44,225 bases of DNA from DASQBT01 sp049578545 (GCA_049578545.1 JBAUMF010000015.1:1-44225), one strand, 5' to 3'; counted from the stretch's first letter, positions 34,547 through 42,938 are shown. Numbers and translations: made by a program. The notes: generated by a model not told the origin, from the letters alone.

Positions 34547-34990
34547 ATGAAGCGGAGCAGAGGCTTTACCTACGTCGGAGTGCTGATCATGGTTGCCATC
34601 ATGGGTTTGGTCCTCGCCTCCACGGGAGAAATCTGGCACACCGTGCAAAAGCGCGAAAAGGAACAGGAACTGCTTTTCATCGGAGACCAGTTTCGCCACG
34701 CGATCCGGCAGTTTTACAGGCATTCCCCCGCTGGGGCGAGGCGCTATCCACTGGCACTTGAGGAATTGCTCAAGGATCCACGCTATCCCGGGGTCCAGCG
34801 CTATATAAGAAAAATCTACATTGATCCCATAACGGGAACGGCGCAATGGGGGTTGGTTACCGGGCCAAATGGACAAATCTATGGCGTCTACAGCTTGTCT
34901 GATGCGGAACCGGTTAAAAAGAAAAACTTCCGGTCTGTTGACAAGGGTTTCGAAGACAAGATGAAGTATTCGGAATGGGTGTTCATGTAG
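34547..34990 (+). CDS. Type II secretion pseudopilin lacking Glu5 (possible tip pseudopilin)
   Basis: A 147-residue pseudopilin. The peptidase site is RSRG|FTYVGVLIMVAIMG, where position +5 is Gly rather than Glu. The body (RRYPLALEELLKDPRYPG, YIDPITGTAQWGLVTGPNG) matches GspG-like domains. In canonical T2SS and T4P the tip or initiating subunit is the one that lacks Glu5, so this may start the pseudopilus. It is the last gene of the operon. Confidence 0.85.
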   Translation: MKRSRGFTYVGVLIMVAIMGLVLASTGEIWHTVQKREKEQELLFIGDQFRHAIRQFYRHSPAGARRYPLALEELLKDPRYPGVQRYIRKIYIDPITGTAQWGLVTGPNGQIYGVYSLSDAEPVKKKNFRSVDKGFEDKMKYSEWVFM

Positions 34991-35049
34991 GTTTCCTTGC
35001 AGATGGCAATAACGTGCCGTCATCAGGGAATCCCGCCTGTCGGCTGGGG

Positions 35050-35058
35050 TGCTATAGT
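35050..35058 (+). promoter_or_regulatory. Possible extended -10 promoter of the response regulator
   Basis: TGCTATAGT has an extended -10 form (TGnTATAGT) 17 bases upstream of the regulator's ATG. There is no good -35. The site gives the regulator its own transcript apart from the T2SS operon, if real. Confidence 0.3.
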
Positions 35059-35075
35059 AGCGAAAGGGGGCAAGC

Positions 35076-35744
35076 ATGGGTGGAAAACAGCGTGTGTTTA
35101 TCGTCGAGGACCACACCCTGCTCAGGGCAGGGCTGAAGGCCTTGCTGTCACAGAATCCCGATATTGAGATCGTCGGTGAGGCGGACAATGGCCGTGATGC
35201 CATTCGCGCGATTGGGACGCTGGTGCCGAATCTGGTGCCGAATCTGGTGCTGATGGACTTGTCCATGGCTGGCATGAACGGAATTGAGGCCATGATGGAC
35301 ATCAAGCGGCGCAATCCCGATATCCGCGTACTGGTTCTTACTATCCACAAGACCGACGAATATATTCACCAAAGCCTGCGTGCAGGCGCCGACGGCTATA
35401 TTCTCAAGGATGCGACCTTCGACGAACTGCAGATCGCCATTCGCAGTGTGCTGAATGGCAAGACGTACTTGAGTCCGGACGTCGCAGGAAGGGTGATCAC
35501 TGGCTATCTCGGTACAGGCCGGACGGACAACGTCGCTTGCACCTGGGATACCCTCACACATCGCGAGCGTGAAGTTTTGAAGCTGGTCGGCGAGGGACAT
35601 CCCAACAAGTACATTGCGGAATACCTTTGCCTAAGCATCAAGACAGTTGAGAAGCACCGTTCCAACCTGATGAAGAAGCTTGATCTGCACAACGCTTCAA
35701 TGTTGACCAGCTATGCGATAGAAAAGGGACTGGTAACCTCCTGA
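35076..35744 (+). CDS. NarL/FixJ-family response regulator
   Basis: A 222-residue regulator. The receiver domain has EDH at 11-13, phospho-Asp61 in LVLMDLSMAGMNG, a Thr in VLVLTIHKTD and a Lys in GYILKD. The C-terminal LuxR-type helix-turn-helix (about 155-215) reads LTHREREVLKLVGEG and LSIKTVEKHRSNLMKKL. It probably receives phosphate from the kinase at 24304 and controls T2SS or MCO genes. A 12-bp tandem duplication (35220-35243) inserts VPNL just before the phosphorylation strand. AAAGGGGG lies six bases before the ATG. Confidence 0.92.
   Translation: MGGKQRVFIVEDHTLLRAGLKALLSQNPDIEIVGEADNGRDAIRAIGTLVPNLVPNLVLMDLSMAGMNGIEAMMDIKRRNPDIRVLVLTIHKTDEYIHQSLRAGADGYILKDATFDELQIAIRSVLNGKTYLSPDVAGRVITGYLGTGRTDNVACTWDTLTHREREVLKLVGEGHPNKYIAEYLCLSIKTVEKHRSNLMKKLDLHNASMLTSYAIEKGLVTS
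35220..35243 (+). repeat. 12-bp tandem duplication inside the response-regulator gene
   Basis: TGGTGCCGAATC occurs twice in a row (35220-35231 and 35232-35243). It keeps frame and adds four residues (VPNL) in the loop before the strand that ends at Asp61. Confidence 0.85.
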
Positions 35745-36126
35745 TACGTGATGCAGCTGGCGTGGCCGGATTGTGACAGCGCCTCTGCTCGGAGTACGTC
35801 CTCGGCCTGATCCGTTTGGCACATTCCCCCTGTTTCGTTCGACCCTGATAACGTGTCTGCCACAAAAGGGAACAGCTCAATTGAAGGCTCGAGTTCCGCG
35901 TGAACTCGATGCCTGGAAAATTCGCATAAGCTACCGCTAACGGTGGCAGGCCAGTTCCCGAAAGGCGGTAATGATGGCCGGGCGGCTGGGTTCTTGTTAC
36001 GCGGATGGCGCTGTTCATCGGTATCTGGCTGAGAAGCGGCCCTCACACCACTGCGATGGGGTGAGGGCTCCTTTGTCGGCTTATCCAAGTTTGTTCCGTC
36101 GCTCGTCCACGCGCAGTGAAATCCCG
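35745..36126. other. Convergent intergenic region
   Basis: No gene supported. It lies between the convergent regulator and cytochrome genes and holds a likely terminator at 36039-36068. Confidence 0.5.
36039..36068. terminator. Hairpin between convergent genes
   Basis: GCCCTCACACC (36039-36049) and GGGGTGAGGGC (36058-36068) pair over 11 positions with one mismatch and an 8-nt loop. A short T-rich stretch follows on the plus strand (TCCTTTG). Placed between convergent genes, it may stop transcripts from both sides. Confidence 0.5.
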
Positions 36127-38949
36127 TTAACCACCTGATGGACCGTTATGGCAATCATAGCAACCCACCGGCTGGCCCGCTGTGAAGGTGTGACCGTTCA
36201 GCGTCTGCGTTCTTTTTACCGCGCTCAAAGGCGTGCCGTGGAAATCAGAGCCGTGGCAATAGGCACACGCGGCCCGGGCGGCCGCCCCTTCCGCGACGTT
36301 CTGGTGCCGGCTGACCCACGCACTTCCAATCGTGTGCATTCCATGCGGGCCGCCATTCGTGGTGTTCGGAACTGTGGCATGACATGCCGTGCACTCGTGC
36401 ACTGTCCCCGCGTAACCCTGGACAGCAATACTTTGTGCATTGTCGTTGGCTTCGGTGGAGGGGTACTCGGCATGGGTTGCGCCGTGGCACGCGGAGCACT
36501 TGAGCCCGCCATGGCCTGTGCTGAATCGGAACAGGGTGAATCCGGTGCTTGGCACATTCGGACTCGTGGCGAATGTGGTGTCGGTTGAGGTGAGCAAGTT
36601 GCCATTGGCATCGACAGCACTTGTTCCGCGTTGACCGTTCGAGTGGCAGGCCTGACAGTTGGGTTCCGAGAGCCAGCCTTGGCGCGACGCGCTCCCAACC
36701 TTGCTCATGGTGCTATGGCAGCTCTGGCACTGGAACGAAGTGGCGGACATGGCACCGCGCAGGCACTTGGTGACTGAACCCGGATGGCACATATAACAAG
36801 CGCTCCGGTTGTTGATATCGTCCATGATCAAGCCTGTGGTCGGGTCTGTTACCGTGGCATGCCTGGTGTGCATCGCCTGGGTAAATGGCGAGATCCCTGT
36901 AACGCCGGTGGGGTACCCAACATCGATCTGATAGGCATTGGAGAAGTGGCAGGCAACGCACAGCACTGGTTTGCCGCTGATAGCCGAGTCATACAGGCTA
37001 TAGTTGTCATTGGGGATGTAGTAGCCCTTTGCCTGCAACGCGCCGATGAACGTCGCGTTACCCGCCTGTTTTTCGTCATGCAGTCGCAGGATGTTCTTCT
37101 TCCAGTCGGTTACGGGGTAGGGATCATTCACCCAGCCCGCCAATGGCTTGGCCGCTGCCGAAGAGTTGGACGCATGGCACGCCAGGCAGGTCAATTCATC
37201 GCTGACCGGCAGGACCACCTTGGTCGTAGCCAGAACCTGGCCTGAAGTAGTGTCTTTGGCAACCACCTGGACCATGGGGTAGGTATTGAACTGCATGTTG
37301 TCATCATAGGGCGTGATGGGGATGCCCTGCGCCTCGAACCAGTTGTTGGTCGTGTCAAACATCATGTCGGCAGGCGCGTCGGATGCCATGGGGTAACCCA
37401 GCAAACCCACATCCGGACTAGGCGAGAGACCAAACAATGCGTCCGCATATTGCCAGAAGTTGGTTTTGGTAGAGCTGATGCTGTTTTTTGAACCAGCCAG
37501 GTCTACGGTCGCAATGTAGGTCAGCTCGACCCCGCTGGTTACAAGAGCCCCTGTCGATTTGTTCACGAGCTGGGCGTCCATGATATTCAGCGGAGGCAGG
37601 ATGGAGAAGATGGAATAATCCACGCCGTCTATGCAGTGCATACCCAGGTTGTTCCACGCTAACAATGTAAAGGCACTGGAAACTGCGCTGGTGACGGTCG
37701 CCGACACCGTCCGGCTGGTCAGACTGTCGCTGATGGTCACGGTGGCGGACCCGGCGGCGACCCCATGAATGGTGGCGGTGCCCGCGGCATAGGTGACCGT
37801 GGCGATGCCGGTATTGGATGAGCTGGCCGAGACCGCGCCGCTGGCGTTGGTGACACTGACCGTGGCGTTGCCGCCCACTGCAACCGTCACTGATGATGGT
37901 GAGACCGTGAGCGTAAGAACCGGAGTAACAGTGACCGACACCGTCCGGCTGGTCAGACTGTCGCTGATGGTCACCGTGGCGGATCCGGCGGCGACCCCAT
38001 GAATGGTAGCGGTGCCCGCGGCATAGGTGACCGTGGCGATGCCGGTATTCGATGACGTCGCGCTTACAGCGCCGGTTGCGTTGGTGACACTGACCGCACC
38101 GTTGCCACCGGCCGGAACACTCACCGAGGTCGGCGAGACCGTGAGCGGTGGCGTGACGGTGACCGACACCGTCCGGCTGGTCAGACTGTCGCTGACGGTC
38201 ACGGTGGCCGACCCGGCGGCGACCCCATGAATGGTGGCGGTGCCCGATGCATAGGTGACTGTGGCGATGCCCGTGTCGGAGGAGGTCGCGCTCACCGTGC
38301 CGGTTGCGTTGGTGACACTGACCGCACCGTTGCCGCCGGCCGGAACACTCACCGAAGTCGGCGAGACCGTGAGACTGACGGCCGCAGTGACGGTGACCGA
38401 GACCGTCTGGGTGCTCACACTGTCACTGATGGTAACAGTAGCCGACCCTGGGTTGACCCCATAGATTGTAGCCGTACCCGAAGCATAAGTGACCGTGGCT
38501 ATTCTGGTATTCGACGCGGTGGCCGAGACCGTGCCGGTGGCGTTGGTGACACTGACCGTGGCGTTGCCACCGACTGGGACACTCACCGAAGTTGGCGAGA
38601 CCGTGAGCGCGGAAATGACAGTAACACTGACTTTCACCCGATTCTCTTCGCCATTCCTTATGGTGATCGTGGCTGTACCAGGGGCGATCCCGTTGATGGT
38701 GGCTGTGCCCGCTGCGTAGGTCACCGTCGCTATATTTTGATCTGATGAGCTAACCCGCACTGTCCCCCTGGTACCACTTACTTGTACAGTCGCAGATTCA
38801 CCCGCCATGACTTGAACTGATTGCGTAGAAACGGTAATTGCGTGCGCTGTTTCTACGTAGGCAAGCGAAAAGAGTCCGGTCAACAGCAGCAAAAGAAGAA
38901 CCAGAATATTGTGACTGTACTGTCGTGCTAAGAGTAGTGAGTAATTCAT
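36127..38949 (-). CDS. Nine-haem c-type cytochrome with five Ig-like (BIG2) repeats
   Basis: Exported protein of 940 residues. A signal peptide (ILVLLLLLLTGLFSLAYVETA) precedes five Ig-like BIG2 domains (about 40-430), each with LTVSPTSVSV and GSATVTISDS-type motifs. A domain with NNLGMHCIDGVDYSIFSI follows, known from multihaem cytochrome-associated proteins. The C-terminal half has nine CxxCH haem motifs: CLACH, CVACH, CYMCH, CQSCH, CQACH, CSACH, CTACH, CAYCH and CYDCH. It should carry electrons across or outside the envelope and is a possible T2SS substrate. The ATG at 38949 has GGAG six bases upstream; the frame is open to 39108. It sits opposite the TlpA gene, divergently transcribed. 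Confidence 0.9.
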   Translation of the reverse strand: MNYSLLLARQYSHNILVLLLLLLTGLFSLAYVETAHAITVSTQSVQVMAGESATVQVSGTRGTVRVSSSDQNIATVTYAAGTATINGIAPGTATITIRNGEENRVKVSVTVISALTVSPTSVSVPVGGNATVSVTNATGTVSATASNTRIATVTYASGTATIYGVNPGSATVTISDSVSTQTVSVTVTAAVSLTVSPTSVSVPAGGNGAVSVTNATGTVSATSSDTGIATVTYASGTATIHGVAAGSATVTVSDSLTSRTVSVTVTPPLTVSPTSVSVPAGGNGAVSVTNATGAVSATSSNTGIATVTYAAGTATIHGVAAGSATVTISDSLTSRTVSVTVTPVLTLTVSPSSVTVAVGGNATVSVTNASGAVSASSSNTGIATVTYAAGTATIHGVAAGSATVTISDSLTSRTVSATVTSAVSSAFTLLAWNNLGMHCIDGVDYSIFSILPPLNIMDAQLVNKSTGALVTSGVELTYIATVDLAGSKNSISSTKTNFWQYADALFGLSPSPDVGLLGYPMASDAPADMMFDTTNNWFEAQGIPITPYDDNMQFNTYPMVQVVAKDTTSGQVLATTKVVLPVSDELTCLACHASNSSAAAKPLAGWVNDPYPVTDWKKNILRLHDEKQAGNATFIGALQAKGYYIPNDNYSLYDSAISGKPVLCVACHFSNAYQIDVGYPTGVTGISPFTQAMHTRHATVTDPTTGLIMDDINNRSACYMCHPGSVTKCLRGAMSATSFQCQSCHSTMSKVGSASRQGWLSEPNCQACHSNGQRGTSAVDANGNLLTSTDTTFATSPNVPSTGFTLFRFSTGHGGLKCSACHGATHAEYPSTEANDNAQSIAVQGYAGTVHECTACHATVPNTTNGGPHGMHTIGSAWVSRHQNVAEGAAARAACAYCHGSDFHGTPLSAVKRTQTLNGHTFTAGQPVGCYDCHNGPSGG
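37691..38620 (-). repeat. Tandem DNA repeats encoding BIG2 domains
   Basis: Four units of about 230-240 bp begin near 37691, 37931, 38159 and 38393. The first three are nearly identical at DNA level (shared start such as GACACCGTCCGGCTGGTCAG). The fourth is diverged and a fifth, older domain lies beyond it. The pattern shows recent duplication or gene conversion and could allow length variation. Confidence 0.85.
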
Positions 38950-39511
38950 GGCGCTCTCCATAACAAAGACTTCAGCATGTTCCGGCGAGATTCGCCACAC
39001 GGTGGTCGCGTGAAGAGCCTCTCGTTGGCTGTTAGCTCGTGCCGGTCCCAAGGCGGTTCGGTTGTGCACTCCCCGTACATTTATCTTGGTAAAAGACACC
39101 CACAGCACGGTTCAAGCGAGAGACTCCTAGAGTCCATTTAGAGTCCATTTGCGTTTCGGCCGATGGGTCGTTGCAGCACCCTTGAATCCTTGCGCGACAC
39201 GTCGCGTCACAGCTGACAGGCCGTCGCTATGCAGCGGATGAAGCCTGCTCGCGCTTCTTGCGCGAGTACCATCCAGAAGATCTGTATGACCCATCAGGCA
39301 GAAAAATATACCCAGAAACTGACGTCTGCCATGGGGTAAACATTGTAATTGTGGGTTTCATGCCGTATTTGAACCCTTAGCACGATTGCCGGGCCAATTT
39401 GCCAGCAGGTCGTTCTAAATAGCGTGTCGGATCAGCCGCGATCTTGCCTCGCTTAACCACCTGCCAAGCGGCAGACTTCTAAGTCGGGGCTGAATTGGCT
39501 AAAGTGAGATT
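38950..39511. other. Divergent promoter region between cytochrome and TlpA genes
   Basis: No gene supported. The dyad GACTCCTAGAGTC (39122-39134) leads into two tandem 11-bp copies of AGAGTCCATTT (39129-39150). A 14-bp palindrome CGCGACACGTCGCG lies at 39193-39206, and a hairpin CTCGCGC / GCGCGAG at 39248-39266. These are plausible operator or RNA-structure sites for the flanking genes. Confidence 0.4.
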
Positions 39512-40003
39512 ATGCGTGTGCTGCTTCCAATTCTTTTCTGCATCGTGCTGTCCGCTTCAGCCGCCGCTTCCACCAAGCCGGGCGAGGCGATGCCAGACTT
39601 TGCCGTGAATACGCTGGACGGGCGCAACCTCCATGCGGGCAACCTCGCCAACAAGGTGTTGATCGTGCATTTCTGGGCGACCTGGTGCAGTGCGTGTCAG
39701 ACCGAGATGCCGGCCCTGGAACGGTTCTATCAGAAACACAGGCAGGAGGGTCTTGAGGTTGTCGCCATCAGTCTTGATGACGCCCGTGACCGTGCCAAGG
39801 TGACGAACGCGGCAAGGGACTATAGCTTTGCCAGTGCGCTCAAGGATGACTGTCGGGTTGATGCCTTCGGCCGCATCTGGGTGTTGCCCTTGACCTTCGT
39901 CATCGATCGGCGCGGTATTCTGCGCGTCGCCGACTGGACCGGCAAGGAACACATTGACGACGCCCTGCTTGCCGAGCGGCTGCTGCCACTGTTGCGCGAA
40001 TGA
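39512..40003 (+). CDS. TlpA/ResA-like periplasmic thioredoxin
   Basis: A 163-residue thiol-disulfide protein. Its signal peptide (LPILFCIVLSASAAAS) precedes a thioredoxin fold with the active site WC59SAC62 (FWATWCSACQTEMP) and a cis-Pro region (VLPLTFVIDRRG). TlpA/ResA proteins keep cysteines reduced for haem attachment to cytochromes c or for copper insertion. Beside a nine-haem cytochrome the first role is likely. The family is certain; the client is inferred from position. Confidence 0.9.
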   Translation: MRVLLPILFCIVLSASAAASTKPGEAMPDFAVNTLDGRNLHAGNLANKVLIVHFWATWCSACQTEMPALERFYQKHRQEGLEVVAISLDDARDRAKVTNAARDYSFASALKDDCRVDAFGRIWVLPLTFVIDRRGILRVADWTGKEHIDDALLAERLLPLLRE

Positions 40004-40045
40004 CCTTGCCCCTCTGCCCGGATTTCATGCCTGAGGCGCGATGGG

Positions 40046-41002
40046 TTAAAACCCGAGGTTGACGCCAGCGGATGCTGTCCAGTATGGCGCAAGCTGGTAG
40101 CCCTTGGCATACTGATAGAGCGGCAGTTGCACGAAGGCGTAGACTTTTGTCGACTTGCCGATGGCATAAGTGGCACCAGGACTCAAATAGAGCACCTCGC
40201 CTCCGGTGTTGCCGTCGACCACGCCATCCTGTTTGTCCGAGTGCACCCAGCGATAGTTGAGCTGCACCTGCGGCGCAAGCGCGCCCAGTTCCATATAGCG
40301 CAGGCCGCCGTTGAGATTGAGCGAGTTGCCGGGGCGGTAGCCACTTTTGGTCGACAGCACGGCCTGACCGATAGCCTGTACGTACCAGTCCCAGTCCCTG
40401 TTCAGGGTACCCAACCTGTAAAGCCCGAGGAGCGCGTCGGTGCTGCCGCTGCCGGGTTGCAGGCTGCGGTCGAGTGCATCACCCGATGCGAAGCGCACGT
40501 CGGTTTTGCCAGTCGGCAACTTGATGCCGAACATCAGGCCCACGCTGTCCAGACCCTGATACCGGCCCAGCACTCTTATGTCGCCGATGCTGCTGTCGCT
40601 GGAGGTGTCGGCCGGGGCCATGCCGTCTGGCAGCGTCGCGTGTTTGCGATCAATCCACGGCAGCTGCACGTTCAGGCCCCAATCCCTGTTAAAGGTGTAG
40701 TCGGCGCCCAAGGTGACATACTGATTCCTGGTGTATTGCTCGATTTCGTTGATGTCGCTCGCCGCCAATGCGGCATCAATCTGCGCCTGACTGGCCTTGC
40801 CAGTGCCATGGCGCATCTGCTTCTGGTTGATGTAGTCGTAACGAAGGTCAAGACGCAGGCCAGCCCGGCTGGTAAGGCCCAGCGTTTCCCAGTCAGAGCT
40901 CACTGTGCAGCCGCAACTGGAACAGGCTAGCGCCTCGGTCTGGAGTAACGCGCCAGCCAATGCGGCCACGAGCAGGGTGATTTGTTGTGGGAAACGGGGC
41001 AC
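40046..41002 (-). CDS. Outer-membrane beta-barrel protein (transporter/porin-like)
   Basis: A 318-residue exported protein. The GTG at 41002 has AAGGAG seven bases upstream; the open frame back to 41086 is not needed. A signal peptide (ITLLVAALAGALLQTEALA) is followed by a short Cys motif (CSSCGCT) and then alternating beta-strands (LRLDLRYDYINQ, NVQLPWIDRKH, GLMFGIKLPTGK, YVQAIGQAVLSTK). It ends in Phe (SAGVNLGF), the usual outer-membrane assembly signal. It is a barrel of unknown cargo. The N-terminal cysteines could bind metal. It converges with the TlpA gene. Confidence 0.7.
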   Translation of the reverse strand: MPRFPQQITLLVAALAGALLQTEALACSSCGCTVSSDWETLGLTSRAGLRLDLRYDYINQKQMRHGTGKASQAQIDAALAASDINEIEQYTRNQYVTLGADYTFNRDWGLNVQLPWIDRKHATLPDGMAPADTSSDSSIGDIRVLGRYQGLDSVGLMFGIKLPTGKTDVRFASGDALDRSLQPGSGSTDALLGLYRLGTLNRDWDWYVQAIGQAVLSTKSGYRPGNSLNLNGGLRYMELGALAPQVQLNYRWVHSDKQDGVVDGNTGGEVLYLSPGATYAIGKSTKVYAFVQLPLYQYAKGYQLAPYWTASAGVNLGF

Positions 41003-41385
41003 GCTCTTTCTCCTTCTCGATCCGTCTGATTTCTTCCTGCAGTGATCGGCATGAGGAGGATAGCGCAAAAAATCGCAGTCTGCCACTGGCCCAATCCGGA
41101 AACTTCAACCACCCTGAGCTGTAAATTCAGGCACATTTCTTCTGGTGTGGCAGTGCAGGGAGCGCCCAAACTTTGCCTGCTGACTGACGTGACTGTCCTG
41201 CCGGTCAGAACACGCCGACGTCGTTGGGAAGGACAGTGGCATACCTGTAGCGGCCGACGTCTCGGTGAAAAAGCAGCTGCACTATCCGCGGATCGATCAG
41301 CGAAGTAGTGTGAGGCCTTGCAATAATCAGCGTTTGGTCTGTAATAAACTCAAGCGACAATATCCGATCGACGTGGGGTAGGCCA
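41003..41385. other. Intergenic region upstream of outer-membrane and GspG genes
   Basis: No gene supported; it should hold the divergent promoters of the barrel protein and the solitary gspG. I could not fix a -10/-35 pair with confidence. Confidence 0.35.
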
Positions 41386-41808
41386 ATGAAGTTGAATTCT
41401 GTGAACGATCATCACGGGTTTACGTTGATTGAACTGCTGGTGGTGATCGTCATCATCGGTCTCCTGGTTGGCTATGTTGCGCCGCGTTATTTTGCCCAGG
41501 TGGGCAAGTCCGAGGTTAAGGTTGCACAGGCCCAGATAAACGGCCTTGAAAAGGCCCTGGACGAATACCGTCTGGACGTCGGGCACTACCCTACGACAGA
41601 GCAGGGACTGGCCGCGCTAAATGCTCAGCCGGCAGGCGAGGCCCGCTGGCAGGGTCCATACCTCAAGAAGGCGGTGCCGAATGATCCGTGGGGGCAGGCT
41701 TATCAGTACCGCTCTCCAGGTGAACATGGGGAATTCGATCTTTACTCGTTCGGCAAGGACGGCAAGCCGGGTGGGGAAGGCGAGTCGGCGGACATCGTCA
41801 ACTGGTAG
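41386..41808 (+). CDS. gspG: Solitary major pseudopilin GspG
   Basis: A 140-residue canonical GspG. The peptidase site is HHG|FTLIELLVVIVIIGLL with Glu at +5. The calcium-binding C-terminus (GKDGKPGGEGESADIVNW) and YPTTEQGLAAL are hallmarks of the major pseudopilin. It lies about 6 kb from the T2SS operon, which already has three pseudopilins, so it may belong to a separate canonical T2SS or supply the major subunit to this one. Confidence 0.93.
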   Translation: MKLNSVNDHHGFTLIELLVVIVIIGLLVGYVAPRYFAQVGKSEVKVAQAQINGLEKALDEYRLDVGHYPTTEQGLAALNAQPAGEARWQGPYLKKAVPNDPWGQAYQYRSPGEHGEFDLYSFGKDGKPGGEGESADIVNW

Positions 41809-42305
41809 CAGTCATGCGCCATCATGGCCAGGTGGCCGAACATCAACGCTGCTGTACCCACCCTGCTCTTTGCCGTAAGGATCGTTTCGTTGTTCTCCTC
41901 TGCTGGCCTCTCTTGGCGTTGTGGATGGTGTCACAAACAGTCCGGACATCTCCACCTCCTTGCCAGGCGAACGTCAATCCACGTTGCCTGCAAAAGAAAG
42001 GTGTCTTCTTTCAGGATCGGTTCAATTAAAGAACTTGGAAGTGCGGATTGCCGGACATAATCTTCTGGAACAGGCTGATTAACCGCCAGTTCACGTGGGC
42101 ATTGACGTTGGGTAACGCGACCGTGGCGGCCGAGGCAGCGCGCGCGCCGGAACGCCCCATCAAGCCAAGGCCACCCAGGGCCGCCGTTTTCTGGAAGAAG
42201 CTGTGGCGTAACGTGTTTAGTAGAGATTGGGGAACCAAGGAATTGCCTTTGTTACCCGTCTCGCTATTCCTTGCACAGATACCCCTGAGCGCCGCCGCTG
42301 TGATC
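41809..42305. other. Non-coding or decayed region upstream of the integrase remnant
   Basis: Open frames overlap on both strands (42026-42328 minus, 42048 onward plus) but neither has a good ribosome site or recognised domain. It may be decayed sequence of an integrated element. Confidence 0.35.
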
Positions 42306-42656
42306 GTGATACGAGAACAGATTGGCAAGCATTCAACGCACGTGTTCAGCTACCGGAGTAGGTCGGTGATGCAGGTCAACACCAAGGCCTGGAGAAGAGC
42401 GTTAGCGAAGGTGGGGATCAGCACATTTCGCTGGCACGATCTTCGGCACACCTGGGCAAGCTGGCATGTGCAAGCAGGTACTCCGTTGCACGTGCTTCAT
42501 GAGTTGGGCTGTTGGGAATGCGTGGAGATGGTGCGGAAGTATGCGCACCTTTCCGGCGAACACCTGATCGATTATGTGGACCGTGTCTCCACCCTGAAGG
42601 TAGTAGCGAGTAGTTTGGAGGAATACGCTACGTTTGGGCTACGTGCCGCAAAATGA
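42306..42656 (+). pseudogene. Tyrosine recombinase (phage-type integrase), C-terminal fragment
   Basis: About 117 residues match the catalytic end of phage-type integrases: THVFSYRSRSVMQVNTKAWR, then FRWHDLRHTWASWHVQAGT with the H-x-x-R pair, and VRKYAHLSGEHL with the probable catalytic Tyr. The N-terminal arm-binding half and first catalytic Arg are missing; the frame is open back to 42048 but that part shows no integrase similarity. The fragment stops 34 nt before a tRNA-Arg 3' end, the usual place for an integrase next to its attachment site. Confidence 0.8.
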
Positions 42657-42690
42657 AAATGGGCCAGCTTCTGCTAACCCATTGATTGAC

Positions 42691-42735
42691 TGGCGCGCCC
42701 GGAGAGATTCGAACTCCCGACCCCCTGGTTCGTAG
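42691..42735 (-). other. tRNA-Arg 3' fragment, probable integration (att) site
   Basis: The minus strand holds the last 45 nt of a tRNA-Arg(ACG): anticodon loop CTACGAA, stem CCAGG, GGGTC, T-arm GGGAG/TTCGAAT/CTCTC, acceptor CGGGCGC, then GCCA. The 5' half is absent. Integrating elements using tRNA genes duplicate just this part, so this is likely an attachment-site copy. Confidence 0.75.
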
Positions 42736-42938
42736 GATCGACTTTCAAATAGGCGCCGTTTATAAATCAATGCCTTACAGTGTTCGCCACACTGAAAAAC
42801 AGCGTAAAGAAGCATCAAAATGCCAATCGCAGCGTGAAAGTGGTACGTTTTTTACTGCAGGTACGAGCGTACTGAATCACACGTGCGCAGGCATTTGTGA
42901 GTATTGAATTGTCACCCCTCGTCCGATATAGTGCATTA

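Noticed and set aside
37691..38620. Regular repeats that could be mistaken for a CRISPR array
   Set aside because: Units are about 230-240 bp and fully coding (Ig-like domains); no short repeat-spacer pattern exists.
42026..42328. Minus-strand frame containing LGGLGLMGRSGARAA, reminiscent of a sorting or Tat-like tail
   Set aside because: No ribosome site, no partner motif and only a short hydrophobic piece; evidence too thin.
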